DNA of 64,000 nt, from positions 2,852,001 through 2,916,000 of the forward strand of contig NC_035167.2 in assembly GCF_001659605.2 (NCBI RefSeq). Reading direction: 5' to 3'. Of the stretch, positions 46,553 to 57,700 are shown piece by piece. How positions within the stretch are numbered: the first letter of the stretch is position 1; each line of letters begins with the position of its first letter. The notes beneath the pieces are model-generated. The model was given only the letters and a program-made list of their open reading frames with translations, was not told the DNA's origin and made no database searches. Origin of the DNA: Manihot esculenta. Lineage: Eukaryota; Streptophyta; Magnoliopsida; Malpighiales; Euphorbiaceae. The position numbers were made by a program, and so were the translations under genes.

Positions 46553-48852
46553 TGTAACGCCCCGGAAATCCGGACCGCTACCGGCGCTAGGATTCAGGTC
46601 GGCTTAAGGCCGCCGGAACCCGTAGCAAGCCTACATACATCCTGTTTACCTGTTTAATCCCATACATGATCAACAAACATACATAAGAATTAAAAACTTT
46701 TCTTTTTCTTCATATACCAAACTCAACCTGTGCATGCACTGTATTCATCATATACATAAACATTAATCCCTCTGTGGGATTTCATCAAAGCCTCAATGGC
46801 AATATATATCCTGTGTTGAGTTGGTTCACATATACATCATAAAATAAGATCATGTACATACCAAGGGATTAACAAATACTATGGTCAAGCACAACTCTAT
46901 CCTCAATAACATAGTTACATAAACATAACTGTTTCAAACTTTACATTACATTCTTATCATTTGTCATGTCCACATACTCTAGCTATTACATACATATGAC
47001 TTTTCTCTTCTTTTCTTCTCTATCACTCCCGTACCTGCATACCTGGGGGTTAGGGGAGAGGGGTGAGCTAAAAGCCCAGTGAGCAGAAACTAAAAACATT
47101 ATATTAAAATTCATGCTTTCATGAAATGCATCATATCACAGACAATTCACATCAAGGGTGAACCCGTCACCAATTAGTCCCAACATAGTCTCGTGCCAGG
47201 CCGTAGCATGGGGTCCTGGTCTTCCTGTCATAACATACATAAAGTCTCGTGCCAGGCCGTAGCATGGGGTCCTGGTCTTCCTGTCATATCATATATAAAG
47301 CCTCGTGCCAGGCCGTAGCATGGGGTCCTGGTCTTCCTGTCATAACATACATAAGTCTCGTGCCAGGCCGTAGCATGGGGTCCTGGTCTTCCTGTCATAT
47401 CATATATAAAGTCTCGTGGACTAATTGGATCATACAGCATTCACCCACAACCACCACAAAATAAAATGCAATGCGACATATTCGTGAACTAATGCAATCA
47501 GCCTATTACATGTCATCATGATGCATGAAACATGCTCAAAACATTTAATTGCTTGATTTAGAACATTAAGCTTGTTTCCACTCACCTCTGGCTAGCTCCG
47601 ACCAGACACTGAAGCAGCTCACTCACTGCTGGGGTCCTCGGTTCCTCGGGTCCGAACCTACACAGGTGGACTCCAATGAGGGACCAAACATATATAAACA
47701 CAACTCTAATATATCCCCCAAAAACCCCCTAAAACATCATGAAAACATCACAGAAAATATGCATGAAATGGCTGAACAGGGCACCTTCGGCGGCACCTTC
47801 GGCGGCCGAAAGCCCCAGACAGAGACGAAACTCAGCTAGGTTCGGCGGCATCTTCGGCGGCCGAAAGTGCCAGACAGAGACGAAAGTCTCTTTTCGGGGG
47901 CACCTTCGGCAGCCGAAAGCTGCCTTCACAAGAGGGGTTCGGCGGCCGAAACTCCCTTCGGCTGCCGAACCTGGTTTCTGCCAAACGGCAGAAACTTGGT
48001 TCAAATGAACCTCCTGCCTCCCAAAACCATAGATCATGCATATTTCTCAACCAAAACACACATACAAGTTCCTAGGGGTCTCAAACATGCATATACCCCA
48101 TCTACAACACTTCATTCACACACAATCAAGCTACATTGCTCAAACATCATCAAAACCCATAAACTCAACATATGTCCTAACATGCATTTCTACCCATAGA
48201 TCTTACTTAAAACTTGTTTAAAACATAAAAAGGGTTCAAGATCGACCCTTACCTCTTGAAGAAACGAGAGGAAAGCGATCCTAGCTTGGAGATGGAGAGA
48301 TTAAGCTCTTTGAACCTCCAAGCACTCAAAACTTGCTCAAAGCTCACAAATCTTCAAAACAAAGTTATAAACTTGTTAAAACCATGAAAGATCTAGAGGA
48401 AACACTCAAGATCGAGGGAGGAACGGTGGAGACTCACCTTGGCCGACAATGGGAGAGAAAAAGCTCGCCCGTGCGGACCAAGGGGACCCTTTTATAGTGG
48501 CTGGCCAGGCCACGTTCGGGGGCCGAATGTGCCTCCGCATCCATGCAATGTTCGGCGGCCGAACATGAGGTTCGGCGGCCGAACCTGCACTTCCCTCGCT
48601 TAGACTTTCGGGGGCCTAACGTGCCTCCCAAAGTCCATGCATGTTCGGCGGCCGAAAGTGAGTTTCGGCGGCCGAACCTGGGTTTTTCCTTAAAGAATTT
48701 TCATGCAACAACTTATTTAAAATCATACTTAAAACATTAAAATACATGAAAACATTTTATAAAAACATGCTTTTACCCTTCTAGAGGTTTCCGACACCCA
48801 AATTCCACCGGACGGTAGGAATTCCGATACCGGAGTCTAGCCGGGTATTACA
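46553..48852 (-). repeat. G6 5' LTR (2300 bp)
   Basis: Appears identical to 38901-41200. On the minus strand: U3 with 13-bp motifs, TATA box at 48490-48496, donor-like AAGAG|GTAAGG near 48250, acceptor-like CTGTGTAG|G near 47660, donor-like AGAG|GTGAGT near 47585, and CAG|GTAAAC near 46650. Confidence 0.97.
48490..48496 (-). promoter_or_regulatory. TATA box of G6 5' LTR
   Basis: CTATAAAAGGG on the minus strand, 356 bases from the LTR start. The equivalents are at 356-364 (G6 3' LTR, 40838-40844), 358 (G4 5' LTR) and 332 (G5 5' LTR). This places the U3/R border near base 385 and makes R plus U5 about 1.9 kb long. Confidence 0.72.
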
Positions 48853-48857
48853 TAAAC

Positions 48858-50067
48858 ACCTCGCCTTAGGTCCGAGCCTACACAGGTGGACGCACATGAG
48901 GTGCCAAACAATGCTCACAACTCTTAAACACCTTCCCAACAACCCCCTAAAAGATCCTAGAACAATCCTGCAAAGTATGCAAAAGAAGGCTGGGCAGGAC
49001 ACGTTCGGCGGCAGGTTCGGCGGCCGAATGTCCTCTCCAGAGACGAAACTCGCCTACTTTCGGCGGCCGAAGCTCCTCTTTCGGCTGCCGAAGCCTTCGG
49101 GGGCAAGGTTCGGGGGCCAAAACATACTCCAGAGACGAAAGTCTCCACCTTCGGCGGCACCTTCGGCGGCCGAACCTCCCCTCCAGAGACGAAAGTCCAA
49201 TCCTTCGAGGGCAGGTTGAGGCAGCCAAAACCACCTCCTCACCACGTTCGGCGGCCGAACCCTTCTTCGGCGGCCGAAGCTGGGTTCTCCAGTTAGGCAG
49301 AACCTAGCTCACCTCATGCACAACTTCCCCCAAACCTCACTCACCATGCATCTCAACACACATAAACATACTCATGCAGAAAAACCCTCAAAAACATCCT
49401 TTTACACCTCACCATGCAACTCTCCCTTTCCCTCCATAAAACTTGCTTAAAACACTAGAAAACATAAGGATCAACACTTACCTCTTGGCTGGTGTGATCC
49501 TAGCTTCAAAACATGGAGAAACCAAGCTCCTCAAGCTGCAAGCTCCACAACTTCCTCTTGTTACTCAAAACCTTCAAACCCAAGTAAAAACTCATGAAAA
49601 CCTTACAAGATTTGAGGAAAACACCATGAAAACCTCCCAAGAAGAGCATAACCTCACCTTTGACTACCAAGAGAGCTTCCAACACCCTCCATGGCCGGTC
49701 AAAGGGGCTTAAATAGGTGGCCAACCGCCTTTCCTTCGGCTGCCGAAACTGCATGCAAAACCATGCAACATTCGGCGGCCTAACGTGAAGTTTAGGAAGC
49801 CGAACCTATCGCACGTTCGGCGGCCGAACATTACCTTCGGCGGCCGAACATTACCTTCGGCGGCCGAACCTGCATTCTGCCTCCTTGGTCTTTTCTCTTC
49901 AAAACTCATTCCCTTTCCTTTCAAAACCATAAAACATGGAAAAACATGGTAGAAAACCTTGGAGAACACTGCAGTTTACCATTGCAATACCCCTCCAAAA
50001 CGAATCCGACATCCGAGATTCCACCGGACGGTAGGAATTCCGATGCCTGCACGAGCCGGGTATTACA
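48858..50067 (-). repeat. G5 3' LTR, second part
   Basis: Resumes after the TAAAC duplication and ends GAGCCGGGTATTACA. Dense 13-bp motifs at 49005-49285 and 49730-49870. It has one more 20-bp ATTACCTTCGGCGGCCGAAC unit than the 5' LTR. Confidence 0.94.
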
Positions 50068-51016
50068 ATCTACCCCCCTTAGAAAAATATTCGTCCCCGA
50101 ATGTTAACACAACAAACAAAACAAGAAAATAAGCAAACAAGAAAACGAAACTTAACGCTTCTCTAGAACTGCACACGCTTCCACTGCGCAACCTTGCCCT
50201 TCTTTCTTCATCTGTACAACACTGGCGTCGTCTTAACCTCGCAACAGGCTTCTGCTGTGCTACTCTGATCCTTCTCTTTTTCCTCCTTCTCTGCTCTTAC
50301 TCGTCGTTGCTTTCTTCTGCCTCTGTACTCTCCTTGCCTCACGGATTCATCCTTCTTTTCTCACATCACACTGGACCATTCATGCTTGTCTCTTTAGCAC
50401 GCCACTACTCCTACGCGCCCTGACGCACGCTCACAACTCCGCAGGTGCCATCTTGTGAGGAAAGATAGAAATGGTACTGGTACTGCGTACCACTTCTAAA
50501 CCAAACTCTACCTCCCTGACCGATGGTAAACCTGACACTATCCTGGAATCTCTAAAACTCGCTCTATCTACGGCACTAAGCTCAAACCTGAACAAGAACT
50601 CACTCTAACAACCCCTCCTAAACACCCTACGAGCCTGACAGCTGACAGCGAACTTCTAGGCATTCTACTGGATCCCCTCTGACACCTACCTTCGATCCAT
50701 CCTGAACTCCGGACTACCGTGCGTTGCCGACGCAGGTAACCCCAGCATCAGAAAGAGCAAACCAAACCATCCCGCGAATGACATCCAGACACTCAAGTCT
50801 CGAACCGTCAAGTCGAGTGGCTGGCATCTACTCTCAAGGACACTGGACTGAACCTTTGCTAAAGATGAATCCTACCCGGGTCTAACTAACCCAAAGAGGA
50901 CACGCTAAGCCGAGAAGCTATCAACTCAACTGCTCAAAGCTCCTAGAGCAACTAACGCAGAGCACACACGAGAGCTCACAAAACAACAGAACAGGAACAA
51001 GTGAGCATACCTGGCA
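50068..51016 (-). pseudogene. G5 polypurine tract and ruined protease/RT-linker
   Basis: The purine tract lies next to the LTR (50068-50082), then about 340 bases without recognisable coding. From about 50450 to 51000 the minus strand reads decayed linker and protease: HKMAPAEL, GLPSVREVEFGLEV, CQARRVFRRGC. The stretch stops where RT should begin. RT, RNase H, integrase and chromodomain are deleted. Confidence 0.8.
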
Positions 51017-51661
51017 TCACTGTGTCCGCTGTGTCTGCTCCTCTACGTCCCTGGTGACTGGCCTGACCTGGGCTTGTACCACCCTGGGCGAAGTAGGACA
51101 GTCACGCACAAAGTGCCCTTCTTGTCCACACGTGAAACATGCTGTTGTCCGTGCAAGACACACTCCCTTATGCGGCCTTCCACAGCTCACACATTTGACT
51201 CTCCCTCTACCAGAACTTGAACCAACACGATACCCCAGACTAGCCTTTTGTCCCTGCCACAACCTGTCTTTCTTCGCCTTTCGACGACCTCTACCCTTCT
51301 TTTGCTCTCGTTTTGCAGCTGTGCTCAGAATGGAGGGCTCAACTTCTCCTGAACTTGAGGTCTGAGAATCCTTCGTCTGCACATCATCTTCCGAGTTGCC
51401 CATCCTTTCTTCATCCATATTCACTTGCACACCTACATCCCTCCTTCGCATATCCATCCTCTCTTCTCGCCTGCTGTCTCCGGACACTCTTCCTTGCTCC
51501 ATTCCTTCTTTGTTTCCCTCTCGCGACATCGCAGGGTTCCTTGAGGCTTCCTTACTGCCAACTCCTCCTGACTGCACCCCTGGCAGAACGGGAGAAAAGG
51601 TGTCCGTACCCTCCCACTCAGATGGATCTGACTCCACAAACTGACTCGCACTTTGCATCAT
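51017..51661 (-). CDS. G5 zinc-knuckle-only mini-Gag (214 aa)
   Basis: An open frame whose start (MMQSASQFVESDPSEWEG) aligns with the [12 protein letters not shown] start of full Gags and follows the same acceptor-like TTGTGTTTCAG. The charged N-terminal region continues to MGNSEDDVQTKDSQ, and then the whole proline/tyrosine-rich and capsid part is missing. Next come a basic stretch (REQKKGRGRRKAKKDRLW) and both zinc knuckles intact (CVSCGRPHKGVC; CFTCGQEGHFVRDC). It would bind RNA but could not form a capsid lattice alone. The frame is open while the adjacent protease region is full of stops, which hints at selection or simply recent decay. It has no close domain relative outside Gag. Confidence 0.72.
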   Translation of the reverse strand: MMQSASQFVESDPSEWEGTDTFSPVLPGVQSGGVGSKEASRNPAMSREGNKEGMEQGRVSGDSRREERMDMRRRDVGVQVNMDEERMGNSEDDVQTKDSQTSSSGEVEPSILSTAAKREQKKGRGRRKAKKDRLWQGQKASLGYRVGSSSGRGRVKCVSCGRPHKGVCLARTTACFTCGQEGHFVRDCPTSPRVVQAQVRPVTRDVEEQTQRTQ

Positions 51662-52158
51662 CACTCTTCTGAAACACAACAGGCACACAGGCACACATCA
51701 GCTTCACATCATGTGAACAAAACACAAAACACAGGAACCTAGGGTCCATGTAGCAAACACATGAACTCTAAAACATATATCTCATGGATGATCCTGTCAC
51801 CAAAAGCCCTCAATCTAGCATAACATGTCATGACCAACTGTGCCAAAGGCCATACCTGGTCTCTCAACTCATCTTATATCATAACATAGGCATAGCGAGG
51901 ACTAAGGGATCAGTCAACAGCCATCATACCAACAGACATGCACATGCATCAAACATGGCATCACACATCATCAAGCAAGACATGACTCCTCAGCCTATCC
52001 TAGTGGACATGATCTTTCTCTCGATCTTTCTTATTGTGCTTGCCCTCCTAAAGACACAAACCTCTTTCCGATGTGAGCTACTGCTCATCCCTGAGCATTT
52101 TTGCTCATGACACCGTACTCAACACCGTACTCAAGAGGCCCTATGCTCTGATACCATC
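51662..52158 (-). promoter_or_regulatory. G5 leader: primer-binding site and conserved 20-mer
   Basis: Minus strand: TGGTATCAGAGC at 52145-52156 and the invariant 20-mer at 51994-52013, 131 bases downstream of the primer site. The rest of the leader is longer and more diverged than in the autonomous elements. Confidence 0.85.
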
Positions 52159-54633
52159 TGTAACAGCCCGGAAACCGATACCCCTCTGTAACGGCTCCAA
52201 ACTGCTCGGCGCTAGGATCCAGATCGGCTTAAGGCCGCCTAGACCCGTAGCAAGCCTGCTACTGAACTCTGGGTACCTGCTCAATCCCATACATGAGCCA
52301 ACTAAACACTAGCTTTGAAAACCTTTTCTGTAAAACGACCAGGCTTAACCTTAAAATCACAGCCTTCAAGGCTGACACCAGTGATCTACTACCACACTCA
52401 ACCGCTATGCACTATGTCTGAAAACATAGAACCCACTCTCTCAGGGTCAGCATATCACAGGTTAGTCTTGATGTCTGTTTTGGGTCAAGGGATTTACCCT
52501 TTCTTCCCTGATCACTGGAGTTTTAGAAACACATCATATGTTAAGCCTAGCTTGACACATTTCTCATCTTGAAACGGAAAACAGGACACATGCATACACT
52601 AGGGATTCAGCACACACTGGGCAAAGCACAATTCTAGACATTATCTCATTATACTCTTTACCACAAGCTCTTTCCATGCATAACCTGTATACACATCATG
52701 TCCATACATCATGTCCACAACTATACTATACAAACATACATAACATAGCATATCATCCTTAATCTTTACATCATAAACATATACATCAAGCCTCTTTCAT
52801 ATCTATACATCAATCTTCTTTACAAGCCACTGTATCAAAACCTAGCTATGCTCGTACAGCCAAACACGGCAACTCATGCTCACTCTGCTTATCTCATAGC
52901 TCACTCTGCTGACTCTGCTTTTCTCATAGCTCACTCTGCTGAACTCTGGCCCTGCAAAACTGGGATTATGGGAATGGGGTGAGCTACAAGAGCCCAGTGA
53001 GTAGAAACCATAAAACAGTTCATTCATTATATGCTTTCATGGAATGTGTCACAACACAAACATCTCACATCTCGGATTAGACATGATCCCAGAACTCCCT
53101 CTGTCGGTGCCCGGTCCCTACGGACTCCCAGGTCACTACATGTACTAGAGCCCGACCCCTAACTACAGAGCTCCCAAAGGTCTTATCTAGCCATAACAGG
53201 TAGCGGGCTACTGAGATCGCCTTGGTCCATCCCATCAACAATAATAATGCAATGCAACATATTCATGATCTCTAATGCAATACAACCTAGTCTCACATGG
53301 CATTCATGATGCGTGTCTCATGCTCATACTGTCATGCGCTGTAATCATTAACTTGAAAACATGCATAGTTAGGTCTACTCACCTGAAGCCAAGCTGTGAC
53401 TAACTCTGGGCCAACTCTCACACTGGTCACACTGGAGCTAAACACCTCGCCTTAGGTCCGAGCCTACACAGGTGGACGCACATGAGGTGCCAAACAATGC
53501 TCACAACTCTTAAACACCTTCCCAACAACCCCCTAAAAGATCCTAGAACAATCCTGCAAAGTATGCAAAAGAAGGCTGGGCAGGACACGTTCGGCGGCAG
53601 GTTCGGCGGCCGAATGTCCTCTCCAGAGACGAAACTCGCCTACTTTCGGCGGCCGAAGCTCCTCTTTCGGCTGCCGAAGCCTTCGGGGGCAAGGTTCGGG
53701 GGCCAAAACATACTCCAGAGACGAAAGTCTCCACCTTCGGCGGCACCTTCGGCGGCCGAACCTCCCCTCCAGAGACGAAAGTCCAATCCTTCGGGGGCAG
53801 GTTGAGGCAGCCGAAACCACCTCCTCACCACGTTCGGCGGCCGAACCCTTCTTCGGCGGCCGAAGCTGGGTTCTCCAGTTAGGCAGAACCTAGCTCACCT
53901 CATGCACAACTTCCCCCAAACCTCACTCACCATGCATCTCAACACACATAAACATACTCATGCAGAAAAACCCTCAAAAACATCCTTTTACACCTCACCA
54001 TGCAACTCTCCCTTTCCCTCCATAAAACTTGCTTAAAACACTAGAAAACATAAGGATCAACACTTACCTCTTGGCTGGTGTGATCCTAGCTTCAAAACAT
54101 GGAGAAACCAAGCTCCTCAAGCTGCAAGCTCCACAACTTCCTCTTGTTACTCAAAACCTTCAAACCCAAGTAAAAACTCATGAAAACCTTACAAGATTTG
54201 AGGAAAACACCATGAAAACCTCCCAAGAAGAGCATAACCTCACCTTTGACTACCAAGAGAGCTTCCAACACCCTCCATGGCCGGTCAAAGGGGCTTAAAT
54301 AGGTGGCCAACCGCCTTTCCTTCGGCTGCCGAAACTGCATGCAAAACCATGCAACATTCGGCGGCCTAACGTGAAGTTTAGGAAGCCGAACCTATCGCAC
54401 GTTCGGCGGCCGAACATTACCTTCGGCGGCCGAACCTGCATTCTGCCTCCTTGGTCTTTTCTCTTCAAAACTCATTCCCTTTCCTTTCAAAACCATAAAA
54501 CATGGAAAAACATGGTAGAAAACCTTGGAGAACACTGCAGTTTACCATTGCAATACCCCTCCAAAACGAATCCGACATCCGAGATTCCACCGGACGGTAG
54601 GAATTCCGATGCCTGCACGAGCCGGGTATTACA
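52159..54633 (-). repeat. G5 5' LTR (2475 bp)
   Basis: TGTAACAGCCCGG...GGGTATTACA on the + strand. It holds 13-bp motif clusters (53590-53870, 54320-54440), TATTTAA on the minus strand at 54295-54301, donor AAGAG|GTAAGTG near 54070, acceptor CTGTGTAG|G near 53468 and donor TTCAG|GTGAGT near 53383. Confidence 0.95.
54295..54301 (-). promoter_or_regulatory. TATA-like box of G5 5' LTR
   Basis: CCTATTTAAGCCCC on the minus strand, 332 bases from the LTR start. The same box in the 3' LTR is at 49709-49715. Confidence 0.6.
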
Positions 54634-54737
54634 CCCCCCCCTAAGAACATTCGTCCCCGAATGTTCCTCAACTAGCACATGCATAGCAAACAACATAACA
54701 TACTTACAAAAACACATAATCTCACCATAAACTAACC
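54634..54737 (-). other. G4 polypurine tract (right half) and 3' untranslated region
   Basis: Starts with the second CCCCC copy of the G5 target duplication (54634-54638), followed by the shared GGGGACGAATGTTCTTAG box on the minus strand, ending at the G4 pol stop. Confidence 0.88.
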
Positions 54738-57700
54738 TTAGAAAAGATAAGGGTACTGCTGGAGCATGGACTCCCGTGTCTCCCAGGTGCATTCTTCCAT
54801 ATTGTTGTGGTTCCACAGGACTTTCACCATCGGGATTTCCTTGTTTCTCAGCTTCCTGATCTGGGTGTCTAGGATCCGTACTGGCTGCTCAACATAGGTG
54901 AGATCCTCTTGGATCTCCACATCAGGCTCACTAAGAACCTTGCACGGATCTGACACGAATTTTTTCAACATAGAAACATGGAAAACCGGGTGGATTCTCT
55001 CCATTGAAGCAGGTAAATCCAACTTGTACGATACATTCCTAATCTTTTACAAGACTTCAAAGGGTCCGATGTACCGCGGAGCCAGCTTACCTTTCTTCCC
55101 GAACCGAACCACTCCTTTCATTGGAGACACCTTAAGCAATACCAGATCCCCCTCCTGAAACTCTACTTGCCTTCTGCGGATGTCTGCATAACTCTTCTGT
55201 CTGCTTGCAGCAGTCTTGATTCTTTCTCTAATTATGGGTACCACCCTGCTGGTGATCTCTACTAGCTCAGGCCCTGCCAAGGCCTTTTCTCCAACTTCCT
55301 CCCAGCAAACAGGTGACCTGCACTTCCTCCTATATAAAGCTTCATATGGAGCCATCCCGATGCTAGCATGATGGCTGTTATTGTAGGTAAACTCCACCAA
55401 AGGTAGATGTTGCCTCCAAGAACCGCCAAAGTCCAGCACACACATCCTTAGCATATCTTCTATGGTCTGGATGGTCCTCTCTGACTGTCCGTCTGTCTGT
55501 GGGTGGAAGGCAGTGCTGAAATCCAATCTAGTACCCATAGCATTCTGCAGACTCCGCCAAAACCTGGAGGTGAACTGGGGCCCTCTATCTGACACTATAG
55601 AAACAGGAACCCCATGCAGTCTGACTATCTCATCAACGTACACCTGCGCCAACTTGTCCACAGAATAGCCACTCCTGACAGGGATGAAGTGAGCAGATTT
55701 GGTGAGTCTGTCCACAATCACCCATATGGAGTCCAATCTGTTGGACGTCGCCGGTAACCCCACTACGAAGTCCATAGCTATATTCTCCCATTTCCACTCT
55801 GGAATAGGTAGCGGGTTAAGCATTCCAGCCGGCTTCTGATGTTCCAGCTTCACCCTCTGACATACTTCGCAGGCTGACACAAACTGTGCCACTTCTCTCT
55901 TCATAGCTGGCCACCAATAAACCTTCTTCAGATCTCGATACATCTTGGTGGCTCCAGGGTGAATGTTGTATCTTGCATTATGAGCCTCTCTCATAATGTC
56001 TCCTTTTAGCCCTATGTCATCTGGTACACATAAACGACTCATAATGTCTCCTTTTAGCCCTATGTCATCTGGTACACATAAACGACTCCCATAGCGGAGG
56101 ATCCCCTCATTGTCGAATCTGAACTCACTGTCCTTGCCTGACTGAACAGTCCTGGCAATCTTCACCAACTCTGGATCCTCATGCTGTTTCTGAGCCACCT
56201 GCTCCAGAAACACGGGTGTCACTTTCATCTGAGCAACCAAGGCACCTGTACCAGACAACTCCAACTGTAGACCTTCATCAATGAGTTTGTAAAACTCCTT
56301 CACCACTGGTCTCCTCTCTGCCGTGATGTGGGATAGACTGCCTAGTGACTTCCGGCTTAGGGCGTCTGCCACAACATTCGCCTTACCCGGATGATACTGA
56401 ATCTTGCAATCATAGTCACTCAGCAGCTCTACCCATCTCCTCTGTCTCAAGTTCAAATCTCTTTGACTCAGGATGTATTGCAGGCTCTTATGATCTGTAA
56501 AGATCTCACATTTAACCCCATAGAGGTAGTGCCTCCACATCTTGAGTGCAAAGATTACTGCTGCCATCTCAAGGTCATGTGTGGGGTAATTCAACTCATG
56601 CTTCTTCAGCTGTCTAGAAGCATAAGCAATCACCCTCTCATTCTGCATAAGCACACAACCCAGTCCCACATGGGACGCATCACAAAAGACTGTAAAGTCT
56701 GCATCACTAGATGGCAGAGCTAACACTGGTGCTGAAGTCAACTTCTTCTTAAGCTCTTCAAAACTCTCTTCGCACTGGTCGGTCCACAGAAACTTCTGAT
56801 TCTTCCTGGTTAGCCTGGTCAGAGGAGCTGCTATCTTTGAGAAGTCCTGAACGAACCTCTTGTAGTAACCTGCCAAACCCAAGAAACTCCTGATCTCTGT
56901 CACTGAAGTGGGTCTAGGCCAGTTAGCCACAGTTTCTGTCTTCTTGGGGTCCACCTCAATCCCATTCTCTGACACTACATGCCCCAAGAACGAAATGCTC
57001 CTTAGCCAGAACTCACACTTGGAGAACTTGGCATACAAGCCATGTTCCCTCAAGGTCTGTAGAACCAACCTCAGATGATGGGCATGCTCCTCTGCATTCC
57101 TGGAATACACCAAGATATCATCTATGAAGACAATAACGAAGTGATCCAGGCACTGGCTAAACACTCTGTTCATGAGATCCATGAATGCTGCAGGGGCGTT
57201 AGTTAACCCGAACGGCATCACAAGGAACTCAAAATGCCCATATCTGGTCCTGAAAGCTGTCTTTGGTACATCTTCTTCCCTGATCCTCAACTGATGATAC
57301 CCGGACCTCAGATCTATTTTGGAGAAACAACCCGCTCCTGCTAGCTGGTCGAATAGATCGTCGATCCTTGGCAATGGGTACTTGTTCTTGGTAGTGACTT
57401 TGTTCAACTGCCTGTAGTCGATACAAAGTCTAAGGGATCCATCCTTCTTCCTCACAAACAGAACTGGAGCACCCCAGGGTGAGGTACTCGGTCGGATGAA
57501 GCCCTTGTCTACTAGCTCCTGCAACTGCTCCTTCAACTCTTTCAATTCTGCTGGCGCCATCCTGTAGGGAGGGATAGAGATCGGTCGGGTTCCAGGCATC
57601 AGTTCTATCTCGAACTCTATCTCCCTAGCAGGTGGTAAACCTGGCAGCTCGTCTGGGAACACATCTAAGAACTCTCTAACCACTGGCACCGAGGCGGGCT

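Larger units (their letters stand above)
38901..48852 (-). mobile_element. G6: complete, youngest Ty3/gypsy element in G5 LTR
   Basis: 9952 bp, duplication TAAAC at 38896-38900 and 48853-48857. Both LTRs are 2300 bp and I find no difference between them. Gag-Pol is intact, with TATA box, primer site and purine tract all present. It is the innermost and youngest insertion and the best candidate for an active copy. Confidence 0.97.
37616..54633 (-). mobile_element. G5: RT-less non-autonomous Ty3/gypsy element, hosting G6
   Basis: Own length about 7.1 kb after removing G6. LTRs of 2495 bp (left, split by G6) and 2475 bp (right), an internal region of only 2.1 kb (50068-52158), a Met-tRNA primer site and a purine tract. 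RT, RNase H and integrase are absent. The LTRs differ by about five substitutions and one 20-bp repeat unit by eye, so it moved recently and must have used enzymes from another element. Confidence 0.93.

Noticed and set aside
51017..51661. G5 ORF as a captured host zinc-finger gene
   Set aside because: The start, leader, basic region and both knuckles align with Gag of the neighbouring elements; it is a shortened Gag, not host DNA.
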